Positions 10,988-22,536 of a DNA stretch of 64,000 nucleotides are shown in pieces; the first letter of the stretch is position 1; each line of letters starts with the position of its first letter. The stretch is taken from NCBI GenBank assembly GCA_031835245.1, contig JAVKOQ010000164.1, positions 58,789 to 122,788 of the forward strand. The letters are read 5' to 3'. This stretch comes from Balamuthia mandrillaris (taxonomy: Eukaryota; Discosea; Longamoebia; Balamuthiidae). The translations under genes were made by a program, and so were the position numbers. Under the pieces are notes generated by a model, which was not told the DNA's origin, ran no database searches, and saw nothing but the letters and a program-made list of their open reading frames with translations.

Positions 10988-11807
10988 TCATGCAAGTTGT
11001 TCTTGTTGCAGTTGTTGAAGTAGATGAACCTCACTTTGACACAGGCGCTGGTAAAACGCCAAAACGTTCTTCTGTTGACATAGCCTCGGTCGCACCATCG
11101 CTCTTTTCTTACTCAATGCCTGCTGCGCTTCCACAGGGTTCATTCTCTGGCTTGCCAACATCCAACAAAGCACAACGGCAGCGCTTCTGCCCCGACCGGC
11201 CATGCAGTGCACCAGCACGGTGCGACCCAGTTGGTGCTGGCGGTGGATGAAGGCGACGGCGGTCTCCAGGTCCTGTAGGGACGGTTCGTTGTGGTCCACT
11301 GTTGGCAGGTGCAGTTGCTCCATTTCCTGTGGTTATTGTTGATGGAGGACACGATAAGGAGTTTGAACTTGAAAGCAAGTATGGAAACAACAAGAGAGAC
11401 AGAAACATCAACAGCGAAAGAGCACGAACATAAAGTTGATAGTAGGAAAGAGGTCCACTGTCCTCGTCACAAAGATTAACCACGGCCTGGACCTTCCACC
11501 GTTTGCTCAGCGCCTCCACATGCCACCGCGTGCAAGGCAAGGCCCCCATGACCAGGCCAGGCGCCACCTGGGACCAGTAAGGACTCTTCTTGAGGCCCAA
11601 GGAGAAGGCTGCCAGCACAAAAGGCAGCTTTGGATAGTGGATCAGACGGGAGAAGCGACGAGCGACCGGCAGAGGCAGCTCTCCTTTGAGAAACGGTCGG
11701 AGGAGCCACCGCCAGAGAAGGGAGTAGCAGAGGGCGAGAAGGAGGAGGGTCAGCAGGAGAAAGGTCCCCCAGGAGGAGGAGGGCGATGGCGAAGCCGTTT
11801 CGTTCAT
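10988..11807 (-). CDS. PTPMT1-like dual-specificity (lipid) phosphatase with N-terminal membrane anchor
   Basis: Exons 11807-11430 and 11326-10988 give 238 aa. The ATG at 11807 is preferred over an upstream GTG. A hydrophobic segment at residues about 13-34 is followed by a basic stretch. The catalytic signature HCMAGRGRS (Cys about 167) is the Cys-x5-Arg loop, and upstream W-S-x-V-A-P-G-L-V-M-G and the WPD-loop region (LPTVDHNEPS) match the PTPMT1/PLIP branch, which dephosphorylates phosphatidylglycerophosphate in cardiolipin synthesis. Substrate is inferred from the family. Converges tail to tail with the F-box/Ras-like gene. Confidence 0.8.
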
Positions 11808-12498
11808 GTTCACAAGAATGGCCGAATAATCGAGCAGCTGAAACGATAATAATTTTGTTCTGACCTAATGCTCGATGAGTGGTGCCACGTCACCAAATCG
11901 TCAATTTCTTGCGATAGGGCACGATACATCTCGGCCACACAACGAAAACTGGTTTGTTTTAGCGGAAAGAAAAGGAAGACGACCAAACCCAAGGCAAGCA
12001 ACGTGGTGGTTTGGCCGCCAACAAAGCAAACACAAAAAAAAAAAAAACAGAGGATGACAAGGTGTTGTTGAGTTGGACTTTTTTTTTGCACCACCACCAC
12101 CACCACCACATCCTCATCCTCATCATCCTCATCCCTTCTCTCTCTTCTCTACCACCACCACCACCACCACTCTACCACCAGCCAGTGCCACCACTACAAC
12201 CTGTAACGAAAAAACGACAACAACAACAACAAGGGGGGGGGGGGTGGTGAGTAGCGGAGACGTGTGTTTCGTTGTTGAACTTTTGATTTTATTTATTTTT
12301 TTTTTGAAAGATCTCTCTCTCTCTCTCTCATTGTCTGTGCGCTTGTCTTGTTTGTCTCTCTTTCTCTTTCTCTTTCTCTCTTTGTTGAACCGGTTTTTTT
12401 TTTCTTGCACGCACGCACACACACACAAAAAAAAAAGTGAGAAAAGCGTAGCGGCGCTTGCAGCAGCTGAGCCTCGTTAACACCCAAAAGAAAAAAAA
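11808..12498. promoter_or_regulatory. Divergent spacer with homopolymer G and simple repeats
   Basis: Between the phosphatase and the kinase. It contains (CAC)n near 12090-12180, a run of 12 G at about 12232-12243, CT arrays near 12310 and A-rich leader sequence before the kinase ATG. No gene seen. Confidence 0.5.
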
Positions 12499-15400
12499 AT
12501 GGAGTCTCCAGGTGCTCCCTCTTCTCCGTCGTCGTCGTCGTCTTCTTCTGCTTCTTCCACTTCTCCTTCCTCTTCTCCGTTCTCCTCTACTGCTACGGGG
12601 ACAGAGGCGCTCTCCACGTTTTCCACGCTCTACGACTCGCTCGATCTGGGTTGGGAACTTGTACATGTAAGTCCTATTTGTAGTTTTGGCTGAAAGGAGT
12701 GAAACAAGTGAAAGCTGATCTCCGTGTTTTCTTTAAAAAAAAAAAAAGGACACAACGACGGAAGAAGGCAAACAAGCGTTTGTCAACAAGCTGGAAGCGC
12801 TCCTCCGCGCTTCTTCAACCATCCCGAAGGCGGAGGCCTCGAAGCTGTGCCTTGCGCTCGCTTATTTTCTGAGCGACTCGCAAGTTCGTACGTTGCCTTC
12901 TCTTTGCCACGATGTTTGCCGATGGTAGCTCCCCTCTAGCTGTTTCTCTTCTCGCTTTTCTTTCGTCTCTCTATCTCCCTGTTCTCTGCTCTCTCCTCAT
13001 TCTCTCGTTCTCTCTTCTCTTGCTCCCTTGTTTCTCACTTTTTACTCTTTCGGGACAATAGCTTCACGTTATTGGCAGACAAGGTTGAAAAAACGGAGGA
13101 TGGAGCGTTGGGAGAGACGCTATATGCGTTGTTTGCAACTCCGGAGCACCATGCTGTTATGACCATTGCCATCCAAGTCATTATATCTCAACTGCCATCC
13201 CTTTCTTCTGCATTTGGCATTTTCTTTGTGGACAGTCTCGTTCCTCCTCTGTTAGATTCTTTCTCCAAGGTTCCTATTCTTCATTTTTAACATTTCTGTC
13301 TTTGTTGCATTCTTTCGTCTTGCCTCTATTCTCTTCTATCATCCATCTTCTTTCTCTCTTTTCCTCTTTCTCAAAAGAAAAACAAAATAAAATAAAATAG
13401 GAGAATGCAAAAGGCGCAGTTGCGATACTAAAACAGTTTTTGAACTACTGTCCACGAATCTTGAACGCGCACCGAAAGAACATCTCCTTCTTGGGAACTG
13501 ACTACCTCAACACTGGGGAGAGAGTAGGCAAAGGACAGTTTGGAACTGTTTACTTGGGTAGAAACATCAACACAGGAGATAAAGTGGCTATTAAAGTGAT
13601 AAACTGGAAGGAATTGACGGCGGACAAGGGAGAAGCTGGCAGAGAGAAAGCTAAGAAGCAACTAACCAATGAAATCGCTATCATGAAGCAAGCTACTCAC
13701 CCTAACACGGTTTGCTTGTTCGATATTGTGGTATATTTCATCGTTCCTTTTGCCCTTCGCTTTCTTTTATTGCGTTTTTTTTAATGCCCACTCTTCTCTT
13801 TCGTTTGCAAAACAGCAACAAAAAAGTTGTATCAATTTGATAATGGAATATGTGGGAGGAGGCGATATGGGCCAATACTTGAAGAAAAAAGGCACTCTCA
13901 CTGAAGAAGAGACCCGTCATTGGTTACAACAGTTAGGTTAGTCTCTCATTCTCTCATTCTCTCATTCTCTCTCTACGAGCGTATTTTCTAAAATCTCTTC
14001 CTTTTGTGCCTTGTTTTTTTGTCACACTCAGCTGCTGGACTTGAATTCATGCGCAACAAGAACATTCTTCACAGAGACTTGAAGGTTTAAAATTTGCTCA
14101 TTTCTCTCGTTCTTCTCTCACTCTCTCACTCTCTCGCTCCCTGGAATCCCTTACTCATTTCTTTGTACTTTCTCAGCCAGATAATTTGCTGCTTTCTTCT
14201 GCTGATCCAACTGGAATGTTGAAAATAGCTGATTTTGGGTTTGTAACTTTCGAACGTTTTTTTTGTCCTACCGTTTTTTTTGTCCGCCGTTTCTCACTTT
14301 ATTTCCCCACTTTCCAATAAAAGATTAGGCAGATTCCTGCAACCAGGAGAACTCGCAGGAACTCACGTCGGTACTCCTCTCTACATGGCACCTGAAATTT
14401 TTCAGCCAAAACCCTATAGCGACAAAGCTGTACGTTTCTACTTGCTCTTCATTTCTGCTTCTTTGTGTATGTGTTTTTTTCCCCTGTTTTTGGTTAACTC
14501 CTTGAAAAATAGGATCTTTGGTCTGTAGGAGTGATTGTATATCAAATGCTGGTGGGACGTTTGCCCTACACAGGATCTGACAGACGTGAGCTGGTTACCA
14601 ATCTTGCCACAAAGCCTCTTGAGTTCTCAACCAACCTTCGCATCAGCCCCGAGATGAAAGACCTCCTTCAAAGCCTTCTTCAACGCAACTCAGATCTTCG
14701 CATTAGCTGGGCAGAGTTCTTTCTTCACCCTTGTGTTGTCCCTCCTCCTCCCACTGAGGAAGACGACTTTACTTCATCGAGAATGGGACCATCCCATTCG
14801 ATCATGTTGGAAGAGTACAAGAAGGAGCTCAATGAGAAGATGGCGGAGATACAAAAGCTGAAAACGCAGTTGAAAGCTTTGGAGGAGGCGAAAGATGAGG
14901 AGAAGAGGAAACTTAATGAAGAGAAGGAAGAGTTAATCAAGTTGCGACACGATCTGGAGCAAAGCATTGAATCGTTGAAACGGATAAACGAAACGGAGCG
15001 ACGAAGAGTAGAAGAGTTAGATAAAGCAAAACATCAATTAGAGAAAGAGTTGGACGAAGAAAAAACAAAACTTGTTTTCGCTCTTCAGCAACAACAAAGT
15101 GAAAAACAGAAAGAAGAGGAAGATTCCGCTCTTCTTAGAAAAGAGGTGGAATCATTGAAGGCACAACTGGAAGAACTCAAAAGCAAGAACGAAACTGCAG
15201 AACAACAATTGGCAAAGAAAGAACAAGAACTCATCAAACTTCGACAAAAGAAACAGAAAGGCAAAAAGAAGCAAAAGACAAAGTCTCAACCACAAACCGC
15301 AAAAGAAAAGGTCAAAGCAACAGAGCAAATAAACAGAAAACAACAAGGAGTTCAACTCTCGAGCTTGGACTTTACATTACGAATCCCGATGACGAACACT

Positions 15401-16313
15401 ATGAGCATCTTTCATGGACAGCGACACATGACAAACATGGAGGACACCAAATCCAGCAAATATCTTTGCGAGGTATTCATGTTGGAGTTCTCCACAGCGG
15501 AGTGCATTGGCAACTTTGTGCGAGTTCACTTTGATGCGAGGGGCGATGGCTCTATGGGGCCGTTACAGAATCCCAATCATTCTCGGCTTATTGCTCTCGA
15601 TGCTTTTGGTACACTTTTTCTCCTTTCTCTCCTGTCATGTCTCCCCTCTTCTTTGTTCTATAACCTCGAAATGTTCTGACGTGTTTGAAACAACAAGGCC
15701 GTGAAATAGCTTCCACTCGACCACATTCCTTAGGTACAACCTCGTTTCTCGCTTGTTTTTTTTTTCCCTCTCCTCCTTTGTTTTCTTTTATTTTGTGTTT
15801 TATTTTTTGGAGTGTTGTGTTTCTTACCTGATCTTATTTATGTTTGCAGTGCGGGATGACATATCAGGCAGTGTTCAGCCGCTTGAATTTGGAGAGAATC
15901 TGTTATTTTCAGCTGATAGTCCCCGCCCCTTCTCTTTTGATTGTTATCCTGAAGGTTGGCTTCCTCTCTCATTCTTGGTCTATGCGTGCTAAATTACTTT
16001 CTGTTCACAAAACGAAAACAGCAGCTGCATCGTTGATGTCACTCGCGTCATCCGCCGAACAGGAACAGGAATTCTCTCTCTTTTTGCTTCGCTCTCACTT
16101 CATTGTGAAAACGAACAGCCGGATCGTTGGCTATCTCGACTTTTTTGCTCCCTCCTCTTTTCTTTCTGAGACTTCTTACTTTTTTTGCTATGGAAAAGCA
16201 GGTTCGTTCCTTCTCTCTCTCTCTCTCTCTTCCTCTTCTGGTGTTTTTTCTCACTGCCATTATTTATTTTTTGTTTTACAGGTTATTCACCAGTAAAACT
16301 TTTCGAGTTGTGA
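12499..16313 (+). CDS. ULK/ATG1-type Ser/Thr kinase with coiled coil and unknown C-terminal domain
   Basis: Exons 12499-12666, 12749-12891, 13062-13269, 13401-13730, 13816-13936, 14032-14084, 14177-14238, 14324-14429, 14513-15608, 15698-15733 and 15850-15954 join in frame. Residues 1-205 are a helical N-terminal region. The kinase domain (about 207-495) has GKGQFG, VAIK, HRDLKPDN, DFG and PLYMAPE, and the MEYVGGGDMGQYL hinge typical of ULK/ATG1. A 200-residue Glu/Lys coiled coil follows, then a beta-rich domain of unknown type. The last exons (about 16022-16127 and 16282-16313, ending SPVKLFEL) read best in a frame that the exon ending at 15954 does not reach by a normal donor, so the C-terminal joint is unresolved. 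Autophagy control is plausible but unproven. Confidence 0.75.
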
Positions 16314-16427
16314 AAGAAAGAAGCAAAGTGTTTACATTCCTCATTTTTTTTTAAATTTTGTTTCGTTGTACTCTATTTATTATTATTATTTACCTCATAA
16401 ACTGAGCGACTGCTGTTTTCTTTTTGC

Positions 16428-17995
16428 TTATCTTGGAGAAGAAAAGTTGGTGAGGTAAGCAGAAAGCAAAACAGCAAAAACAGTAAATGCAGAAGCGAAA
16501 AGAAAAGCGTCTTTTGGAAGAGAAACCACGACTGCAGTCTCCGGTGTTGCTTCTTTGGTTGTTTCGTTGTTGCGGTCGATGTGGTTGGGAAGGAGTGTCC
16601 CAGCTGATGTTGCTTGGTTGGAAGTTTCAAAGGAAGCGGAAGACGGAACGAGATGCTCAGCATCGCTGTCGAAAAGAGGAGAAGCAGGAGGAATGTAGGA
16701 AGATGAAGTTGGTTCCACTGCCAATACTGAACCGAAAAAGTCTGTCAACAACGTCTGTTAGGGTATCTTTTGTCAGTTTATATTGGCATGGACAATGGAA
16801 GAAAAGAGAAGAAAAAAAAGATGGCGAAGAAAGTAACCTGATTGATGGGTCGTTGAAACAAATCAGCGCGATACTTGGGGTGAGCTCCTAGTTTACCGTG
16901 AGAGAACACAGAGAACTATGGGTGGTTCGTGGAAATCATTAAAAAATGTACGCGAGTGAAATTAAGAAGAGCGCAGCGATAGAGATAGGAAAAAAAGTAC
17001 AAGGTCAGCAACAGTGGCTGTACTGTCCAAATTGACGCCTTCAAAGTATTCTAAAGTGTGATAAGTAAAGCGGTCGATCATCGCTATTCCCAAGTGAGAG
17101 TCGGTGTGATGCTGTTTTGACCGTTAGCAAAAGTAAACAGAAGGAAGGCAAGAAACAACAAAAACTGAAGGAGAAAAAAAAGATAGAGCAGAAAGAAAGA
17201 ACGGTACAGAGTAGGAGTTTTCCCCCTTGGCGCTGCTTCCAACAGCGAGAATGTTGGGCGACCGAAAGTGTTCATAGAGGGTAGTGGCTTGACAGGTATC
17301 CACCATGAAAAATATTTCATGATAGCGCTGCTTCTCCCACATCTGCTCAAAGGCATCAGCCAGATCTTTGCTGCAGATCTCCTCGTAGTCCTGAAACTTG
17401 AGAAACTCGTCTCCGCCATGTCCTGTCATGTATATTAGTATGTTGCTGCGATCATCCGTCAGCAAACGCTTTGAACGAGGAACATCTTTATGGTGTCGTC
17501 CTATTGTTTTTGTTCACTGGTCAGTGAGAAGGAAGAAGGAAGAAGGAAGAAGGAAGAAGGAAGAAGGAAGAAGGAAGAAGAAACCAGTTAAAAGACGGAT
17601 AAAGTTTTCAACAGAGACTTCATAGCCACGGTAATCAATCTCAATGTCAGTACCGTACACGTTGAGCTTGTGGTTCTTGTGGTCAAAGATGGAGCCTGGG
17701 ATGGCGTTCCTTGGATCGCACGCCATGTCGTCTGCTATCATCAAAATGATTTGGCCTTTTTTGTTTGTTTTAAAATGTATTGGCTGAGAAGAAGTTCATG
17801 AAGCAACAAGAAGCAAAAAGAAGCAAAGAAGAAAAGAAGACTGAAGTAACGAGAAGCAAGAAGAAAGAAAAAAGAAGTAGCAAAGAAGCGAAGAAGAACG
17901 ACGCAAAGAAGACAGAAGAAAGACAAAAAGAAGAACAAGAAGAGAACCAACAATTTACAAATAGAAGGCAACAAGCAGAGGTAGAGAGAGGGAGA

Positions 17996-18027
<32 letters not shown>

Positions 18028-18491
18028 ACAAACTGTCAGGAATGCCAAGCCTTCGCACCGTTCTATACATGCTGAGTGTGTTGGCTATGTGCCTGTAGTT
18101 GTGCCAAAAGATCGAAGTGTCCACCTGGTGGAGTACCCAACATAAAATTAAAAAAAAAAGTTTTCACGTTGAACAAAAATAAATAAATATAAATAACAAA
18201 AAACAACTTTTTTTAAAAAAAAACCAAAGCAAAACGTACAAGAACAGCCCAATTGTTAGTGTGTTGCGTGGTGTAGTTGACATCTCGAGAAGTGTAATAG
18301 ATGGAGCTCTCGTTGGAGAACTGGCTGATTTTGGAGACGTTAAACTGGGGGTCTTCCTCCACGGAGCCAGCGAGCCCACCGTAGCACCCGTGCAGAGCCT
18401 CACTAGAACGCCACCGAGGCGCTGTCCCAACAAAACAAAAGAGCAGCAACGCAGTGAGAACCACCAACCGCTCGCCTGCCCTCCTCTTCAT
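16428..18491 (-). CDS. GPI8: GPI transamidase catalytic subunit GPI8/PIG-K
   Basis: Seven exons (18491-18240, 18124-18034, 17755-17585, 17500-17208, 17111-17001, 16915-16838, 16754-16428) give 440 aa with no frame conflict. This C13-family Cys protease cleaves the C-terminal signal of precursor proteins in the ER and attaches the GPI anchor. A signal peptide opens the protein; HTNNWAVLV and [16 protein letters not shown] are family hallmarks. The catalytic pair is His in YMTGHGG (about 199) and Cys in MVDTCQA (about 241). The C-terminal hydrophobic segment ([18 protein letters not shown]) is the usual membrane anchor, with a 60-residue Ser/Thr/Glu-rich spacer before it. A seven-base (GGAAGAA)n array lies in an intron at 17522-17582. 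Confidence 0.95.
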
Positions 18492-18688
18492 CTTTTTTTT
18501 TCTTTCTTTTTTTTTCTGGATTTTCGGTCGACATCAATTAATCATTCTCGAAATTTCATAATATTAATGTCGACAACCTCCCATCAAATGTGATGCACTC
18601 AGTGGGTGTCGAACCGACGTCTGCCGGTAAACATGTTTCAACCGAAAAAAAATAATATTATCGGAAAGAAAAGAAAGACACGGATCGC
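18492..18688. promoter_or_regulatory. Compact divergent promoter with two GTCGACA sites
   Basis: 197 bases between GPI8 and the F-box/SPRY gene. It carries GGTCGACATCAATTAAT near 18527 and AATGTCGACAA near 18566, in opposite orientation, with AT-rich sequence between them. Confidence 0.45.
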
Positions 18689-19558
18689 GTGCAGATGGAA
18701 GGCGGCGGAGAGGACCCTTTGGAAGTGTTGCCGGTGGAACTGGTCCACCAGATCTTCTCCTCGCTGGATGAGAGAGCGCTAGCCTCGGCCCTCTTGACCT
18801 GTAAATCCTGGCACGCTGTGGCCAAGGAGCCCTCCCTTTGGGCAGGCCTCTTTGCCTGCTCCACTTGGAACCCCAACGACGTCAGCGACCCCCAAAGGAT
18901 CTCCCTCTCTCAGGACCTCCGCACCTTGCACAAGGACCAGACCTCCTGCGGCTCTACTTCCGCTCGTGGCTGGCTGGTATCTGCCACCCACAAGCTGCCC
19001 TCCTGCCGGCCGGTCTACTTTGAGGTTGTCATTGAGAGGGATACGAAGGAGGCCGCCTCCTGGGGTTGCCAGGCTGGCGTGGGGGTTGTCATCAATGACA
19101 CCAAGGGTCCTCTGCGGGATATGCCGGTGGTAAAGCATGACTCGCTTGGTGCTGGGTTTTATGCTGCTCGTCGTGTTTATCCTGTGTTGCTTGGCGAACA
19201 AGGTAGGGGCACACAACAAAACAAAACAACATAACAACACTAACTTGTTTTTACTACAAAAAAAGGATGGGGAGTCGCTCTAGGCCAGTGTGCGGTAGAA
19301 CACAACGGCGAATTTCTGGGCGAGACAGGTCTCGAGTGCGCCGTTGGAGGCAGGGTCGGGGTGTTCTACGATGACTCCCAGGGCAAAGGCCTGTTGAACT
19401 TTTACTTCAACGGCACGTCCATGCTCTCCAAGCCTATTACAGGCGTGAGGGGAGCCTTGTACCCTGCCGTGCAGCTGTGTTGTCGCAGCATCACCCTCAC
19501 GTTTTGCCCTTCGGCTCCCGTTCCTCCTCACGCCTTGGCTTTGTCTTCCCCCGCTTGA
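18689..19558 (+). CDS. F-box plus SPRY domain protein
   Basis: Exons 18689-19202 and 19266-19558 give 268 aa. Residues about 10-50 are an F-box (LEVLPVELVHQIFSSLDERALASALLTC). The rest is a B30.2/SPRY fold: YFEVVIER, GVGVVIND, GWGVAL near the intron, then GRVGVFYDDSQGKGLLNFYFNGT and YPAVQLCC. This is the FBXO45/SPSB-like arrangement in which SPRY picks the substrate and the F-box docks to Skp1. An in-frame second Met at residue 3 is an alternative start. Substrate unknown. Confidence 0.88.
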
Positions 19559-19747
19559 CGCCCCCATATGTTCATCTTGCTGGATCCAGCATCACGATTT
19601 TTATCGACTGTTGTAAACATTTTACAAAACAATTATTAAGTTATAGAAAATATCGAAAATTTATGATAATTAATAACTCGAAAAAAAGAAAAGAAAAGAA
19701 GAGAAGAATAGAAGAGAAGAATAGAAGAGAAGAACAGAAGTTCGAGA

Positions 19748-20200
19748 ATGTCCGTTTATAACTACTCGCAGTTGCACGGTGCCGCAGAGAACTTTGCGCT
19801 CGAGGGAGAACCTGACGCGTGGGATACGGATCCAGATTACGTTGTTCGTTTTGTCTCTCTCTCCCTCCATTTGCTTCTCTTTGCTTGTGTGATCCTGTTC
19901 CTGTAACCCTTTGCTATTGTTTCTTCTGCTGAGCAGAACGACACGGTAGACCCTTCTCGCGTCTCTGCAAACGACAAAGACCTTCCTGCCTCCTCCTCTA
20001 CCCCTTCGTCTTCCGCTGCTACCACCCCCGTTGCCGCCACACGAACAGCTGCGCCTGAAGTATGGCACCCTCCCTCCTACGCGACGGCCTCTGCCAAAGG
20101 ACCCACCCCCTCCCCACGCGTCAACTTTTGTCCTGAATGCGGAGCCAAGGTCACCTTAGCGGCTGCTCGCTTCTGTTCCAACTGTGGACACCCATTCTAA
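19748..20200 (+). CDS. Small protein with C-terminal zinc ribbon
   Basis: Exons 19748-19843 and 19937-20200 give 119 aa. The N-terminus is acidic (WDTDPDYV), the middle Ser/Thr/Ala/Pro rich and disordered, and the last 25 residues form a four-Cys ribbon (FCPECGAKV then RFCSNCGHPF). Such ribbons occur in many regulators and small adaptors; no family is recognised. It converges with the first GT8 gene 50 bases away. Confidence 0.75.
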
Positions 20201-20251
20201 ACCAAAGTCTGTACAAAAACAAGAACAACAGAATAAAATACCGTTTCTTCT

Positions 20252-21547
20252 TCAGAGGTTTTGCCACCAGTCGTGCAAGCCGTAAGTATCCAACGCATCA
20301 TTGAAGATGAACCACCAAACGGAGGCCACGTCCTTGGGCACCTGCATGATAGGCACATCCCTGGCCTCTCCCTTGTTCCTCACTGCGTTCTCTCCCAACC
20401 ACAGCTTGTACTCCTTGCCCCCGGCCATGTGGAAGAGGCGCATCGGATGGAAGGCCTGCCGTCGCACGTTGTAGGCGTAGGGCAACCACCGCAGGCCTTG
20501 CGAGGGCCGGTCAAAGAATCGACGAAGGTACGGCTGGTCCGGCAGGCATCCAGCGGTGGCGAACAAGCCCTGCCACTCCCGGATGAGCTCCTGGGAGGTC
20601 TTGCTGGAAGGACGCAGCACCAACAAGCCCGAGTTGATGCTGTTGTGCCGACTGCCAGGAGGATCGAAATGAGCGGCGTAGATCTGACCGTGAGGCAAAG
20701 GCAGGTGGAAGAGCTCATCGATGTTGTCCAAGAGCATGATGTCGCAGTCCACATAGATCAGCCGGTCGTAGTCGATGAGGTTCCACACGTGGAAGCGCAT
20801 GTGCTCTCCTGGGAATTTGGCCGTTGGATCCGTGGGTCGTCCGCCTTGGTGCTGACAATCCAAGGGAGGCCGTTCCAGCACCTGCCAACCGGCCCGGGCG
20901 AGGGCTTCTCTGGACTGCTCGCTGACCTCCTCGCTGACGATGGCCAAGAGGTTGTCCGCGTGGCAGGAGAACTTGCGGATGGAGTGGGCCAAAGCCACGG
21001 CCGGAATGACGTAGGCATCGTTGATGGTGGCCGTCACCCATCCCACCTTTTCGTAGAGCGTTGATGCCTCGGAGCAGCAGAAGAGGTGGGAGTGGTGCCA
21101 GAGGAAGCGTCGGTGCTTGTACTCGGACAGGGCCATCACCGTTTGGAGGTCCTGCAGCTCGGCCTGGTAGAAGGCGGTCATGTTTTCGTTGAAGGCCTTG
21201 TTTTGTGCCACCGTGACGGTCGAAAACGACTTGACGTCGAGCGTCCGGTTCGCAACGTGGGAGAACCGAAAGGTTTGCTTTATGTCCTCATCGCCGGAGT
21301 TGAAAGCGGGGAAGGGACAGCCTTGAAGGAGGCTACCTCCTCCTTGCCGGTCCGCCGTCGTCGGATTCTCCGCTGTCAAAGGGGCCTCCCTGTGCGTTTG
21401 TCTTTGCAGAAGCTCGCAGTTTCTGGCCTCGCTGGACAGGCTGGACCTGGCCGAAAAGAGAAACACCCAGTTGGCTGCGAGGGAGAGTCCCAAAAGCACC
21501 AGCAGCACTCTGTTCGGGCGGCCCAGTGCTCGGTGGAACTGTTCCAT
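20252..21547 (-). CDS. GT8-family glycosyltransferase, type II membrane protein (copy 1)
   Basis: Intronless, 431 aa. A short basic N-terminus, one signal anchor (VLLVLLGLSLAANWVFLF), a variable stem, then a GT8 catalytic domain: VTATINDAYVIPAVALAHSI, the metal-binding DCD in IYVDCDIMLLDNIDE, NSGLLVLRPS and the C-terminal LFHMAG...WW. This fits the glycogenin/GUX/IPUT-like branch of GT8, retaining Mn and UDP-sugar sites; donor and acceptor cannot be read. One of four paralogs in 20 kb and closest at DNA level to the copy at 30399. Confidence 0.9.
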   Translation of the reverse strand: MEQFHRALGRPNRVLLVLLGLSLAANWVFLFSARSSLSSEARNCELLQRQTHREAPLTAENPTTADRQGGGSLLQGCPFPAFNSGDEDIKQTFRFSHVANRTLDVKSFSTVTVAQNKAFNENMTAFYQAELQDLQTVMALSEYKHRRFLWHHSHLFCCSEASTLYEKVGWVTATINDAYVIPAVALAHSIRKFSCHADNLLAIVSEEVSEQSREALARAGWQVLERPPLDCQHQGGRPTDPTAKFPGEHMRFHVWNLIDYDRLIYVDCDIMLLDNIDELFHLPLPHGQIYAAHFDPPGSRHNSINSGLLVLRPSSKTSQELIREWQGLFATAGCLPDQPYLRRFFDRPSQGLRWLPYAYNVRRQAFHPMRLFHMAGGKEYKLWLGENAVRNKGEARDVPIMQVPKDVASVWWFIFNDALDTYGLHDWWQNL

Positions 21548-22076
21548 TCCCCAGTCTTATCTGTGTTGTTTCTTCTTTACAACACGTTAATTAATAATGC
21601 ATCTTCGTGTCGTCATGCCAAGCTCTTGCTAACAACAACTGACTTCGCTTTTCTCTTCTCGAGCGGTATGGCGCCTGTTTGTTAACACACCACGTGGCCA
21701 CGGGTTGGTTTTCACGAAACCGCGCAACGACGAGAGGCCTGCACCATTCCCGAAAGCTCTTTCGCTCGTCTTTTTCAATGTGGCTTTGTTTTCTTTTCTG
21801 CAGGCTCTTTTTGTGTTGTTTGCCTTGTGCCATCGCGCCAGCGTTGTAGGGTGTACTGCACATCAACCCCCCCCCCCCCCTTTTCTAGACGGAACAAAAC
21901 GAGCAGAGGGCCAACGCCGTGTTCCCCCCTCCCTCCCCCCTCCAATCCAGCCGCAAGCAGAGCTCTGCATTTCTTCCTTCGTGACGGAAGGACGTCCGAT
22001 CACCGAGATCATCTCCTTTTTAGGATATTTGTCGACATTACACGTCACCCGGACAAGAAGAAAAAAAAAAAAAAAA
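21548..22076. promoter_or_regulatory. GT8 copy 1 upstream region
   Basis: Holds TTAATTAATAA near 21588, the TCGTGTCGTCATG word at 21605-21617, a run of 13 C at about 21869-21881, and GATATTTGTCGACATT near 22024 just before the A-tract where the SINE inserted. No gene supported. Confidence 0.45.
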
Positions 22077-22428
22077 CAGCCAAAGGGGCCCACCCCCATG
22101 GCCGAGTGGTCTACCATTTGGTCATAGCCTGCCAGAAAGGGGAAGGCCGCGTGTTCGACTCCAAGGAGCCGCACTTAGTGGTCGACGAAAAATTTCAACA
22201 AGCCTGGCCTTGGCCTCACCCGGCGAGCCAAGAAAAATACTCTGCCGAGAACATGGTGGCGATTTCTAGCAACCTTTGTGTCTCCCAAAGTGCTCTGTCC
22301 ACTGCGGCAGTGGGACAAGTAAGAGGTGCCGTTTGTATGTATGTACCTACGAGGTTGAGCGGTTTCAACCCACTAGATAGCCAATAAACAATTCCTTAAA
22401 AAAAAAAAAAAAAAAAAAACAGCCAAAG
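22077..22428 (+). mobile_element. tRNA-derived SINE with target-site duplication
   Basis: Body about 22086-22397. Near its 5' end is ATGGCCGAGTGGTCTA (pol III A box, 22098-22113) and about 52 bases on TGTTCGACTCC (B box, 22152-22162); the spacing fits a long-variable-arm tRNA (Leu/Ser type). The body ends with AATAAA-containing sequence and about 22 A. The nine bases CAGCCAAAG, preceded by a long A-run, occur immediately before the body (22077-22085) and immediately after its A-tail (22420-22428): a direct repeat as left by target-primed reverse transcription. The T-arm no longer pairs, so it is not a functional tRNA gene. Confidence 0.82.
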
Positions 22429-22536
22429 CAAAAGAGAATAAATTGTAAGCGGGGAGAAGGGAGAAGGGAGAGGAAGGGTGGTGGTAACGCTCTACCGCCA
22501 TCTTCGAGTAGGCAGGTCGGGGTTGTTCCAAAAAGA

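Noticed and set aside
18600-18640. tRNA T-arm (GGTTCGACACC on minus strand)
   Set aside because: Only four of five stem pairs, and no matching acceptor or D-arm upstream on that strand.
22086-22175. Functional tRNA gene
   Set aside because: A and B boxes are present but the T-arm and acceptor stem do not pair; poly(A) tail and target duplication show a SINE.
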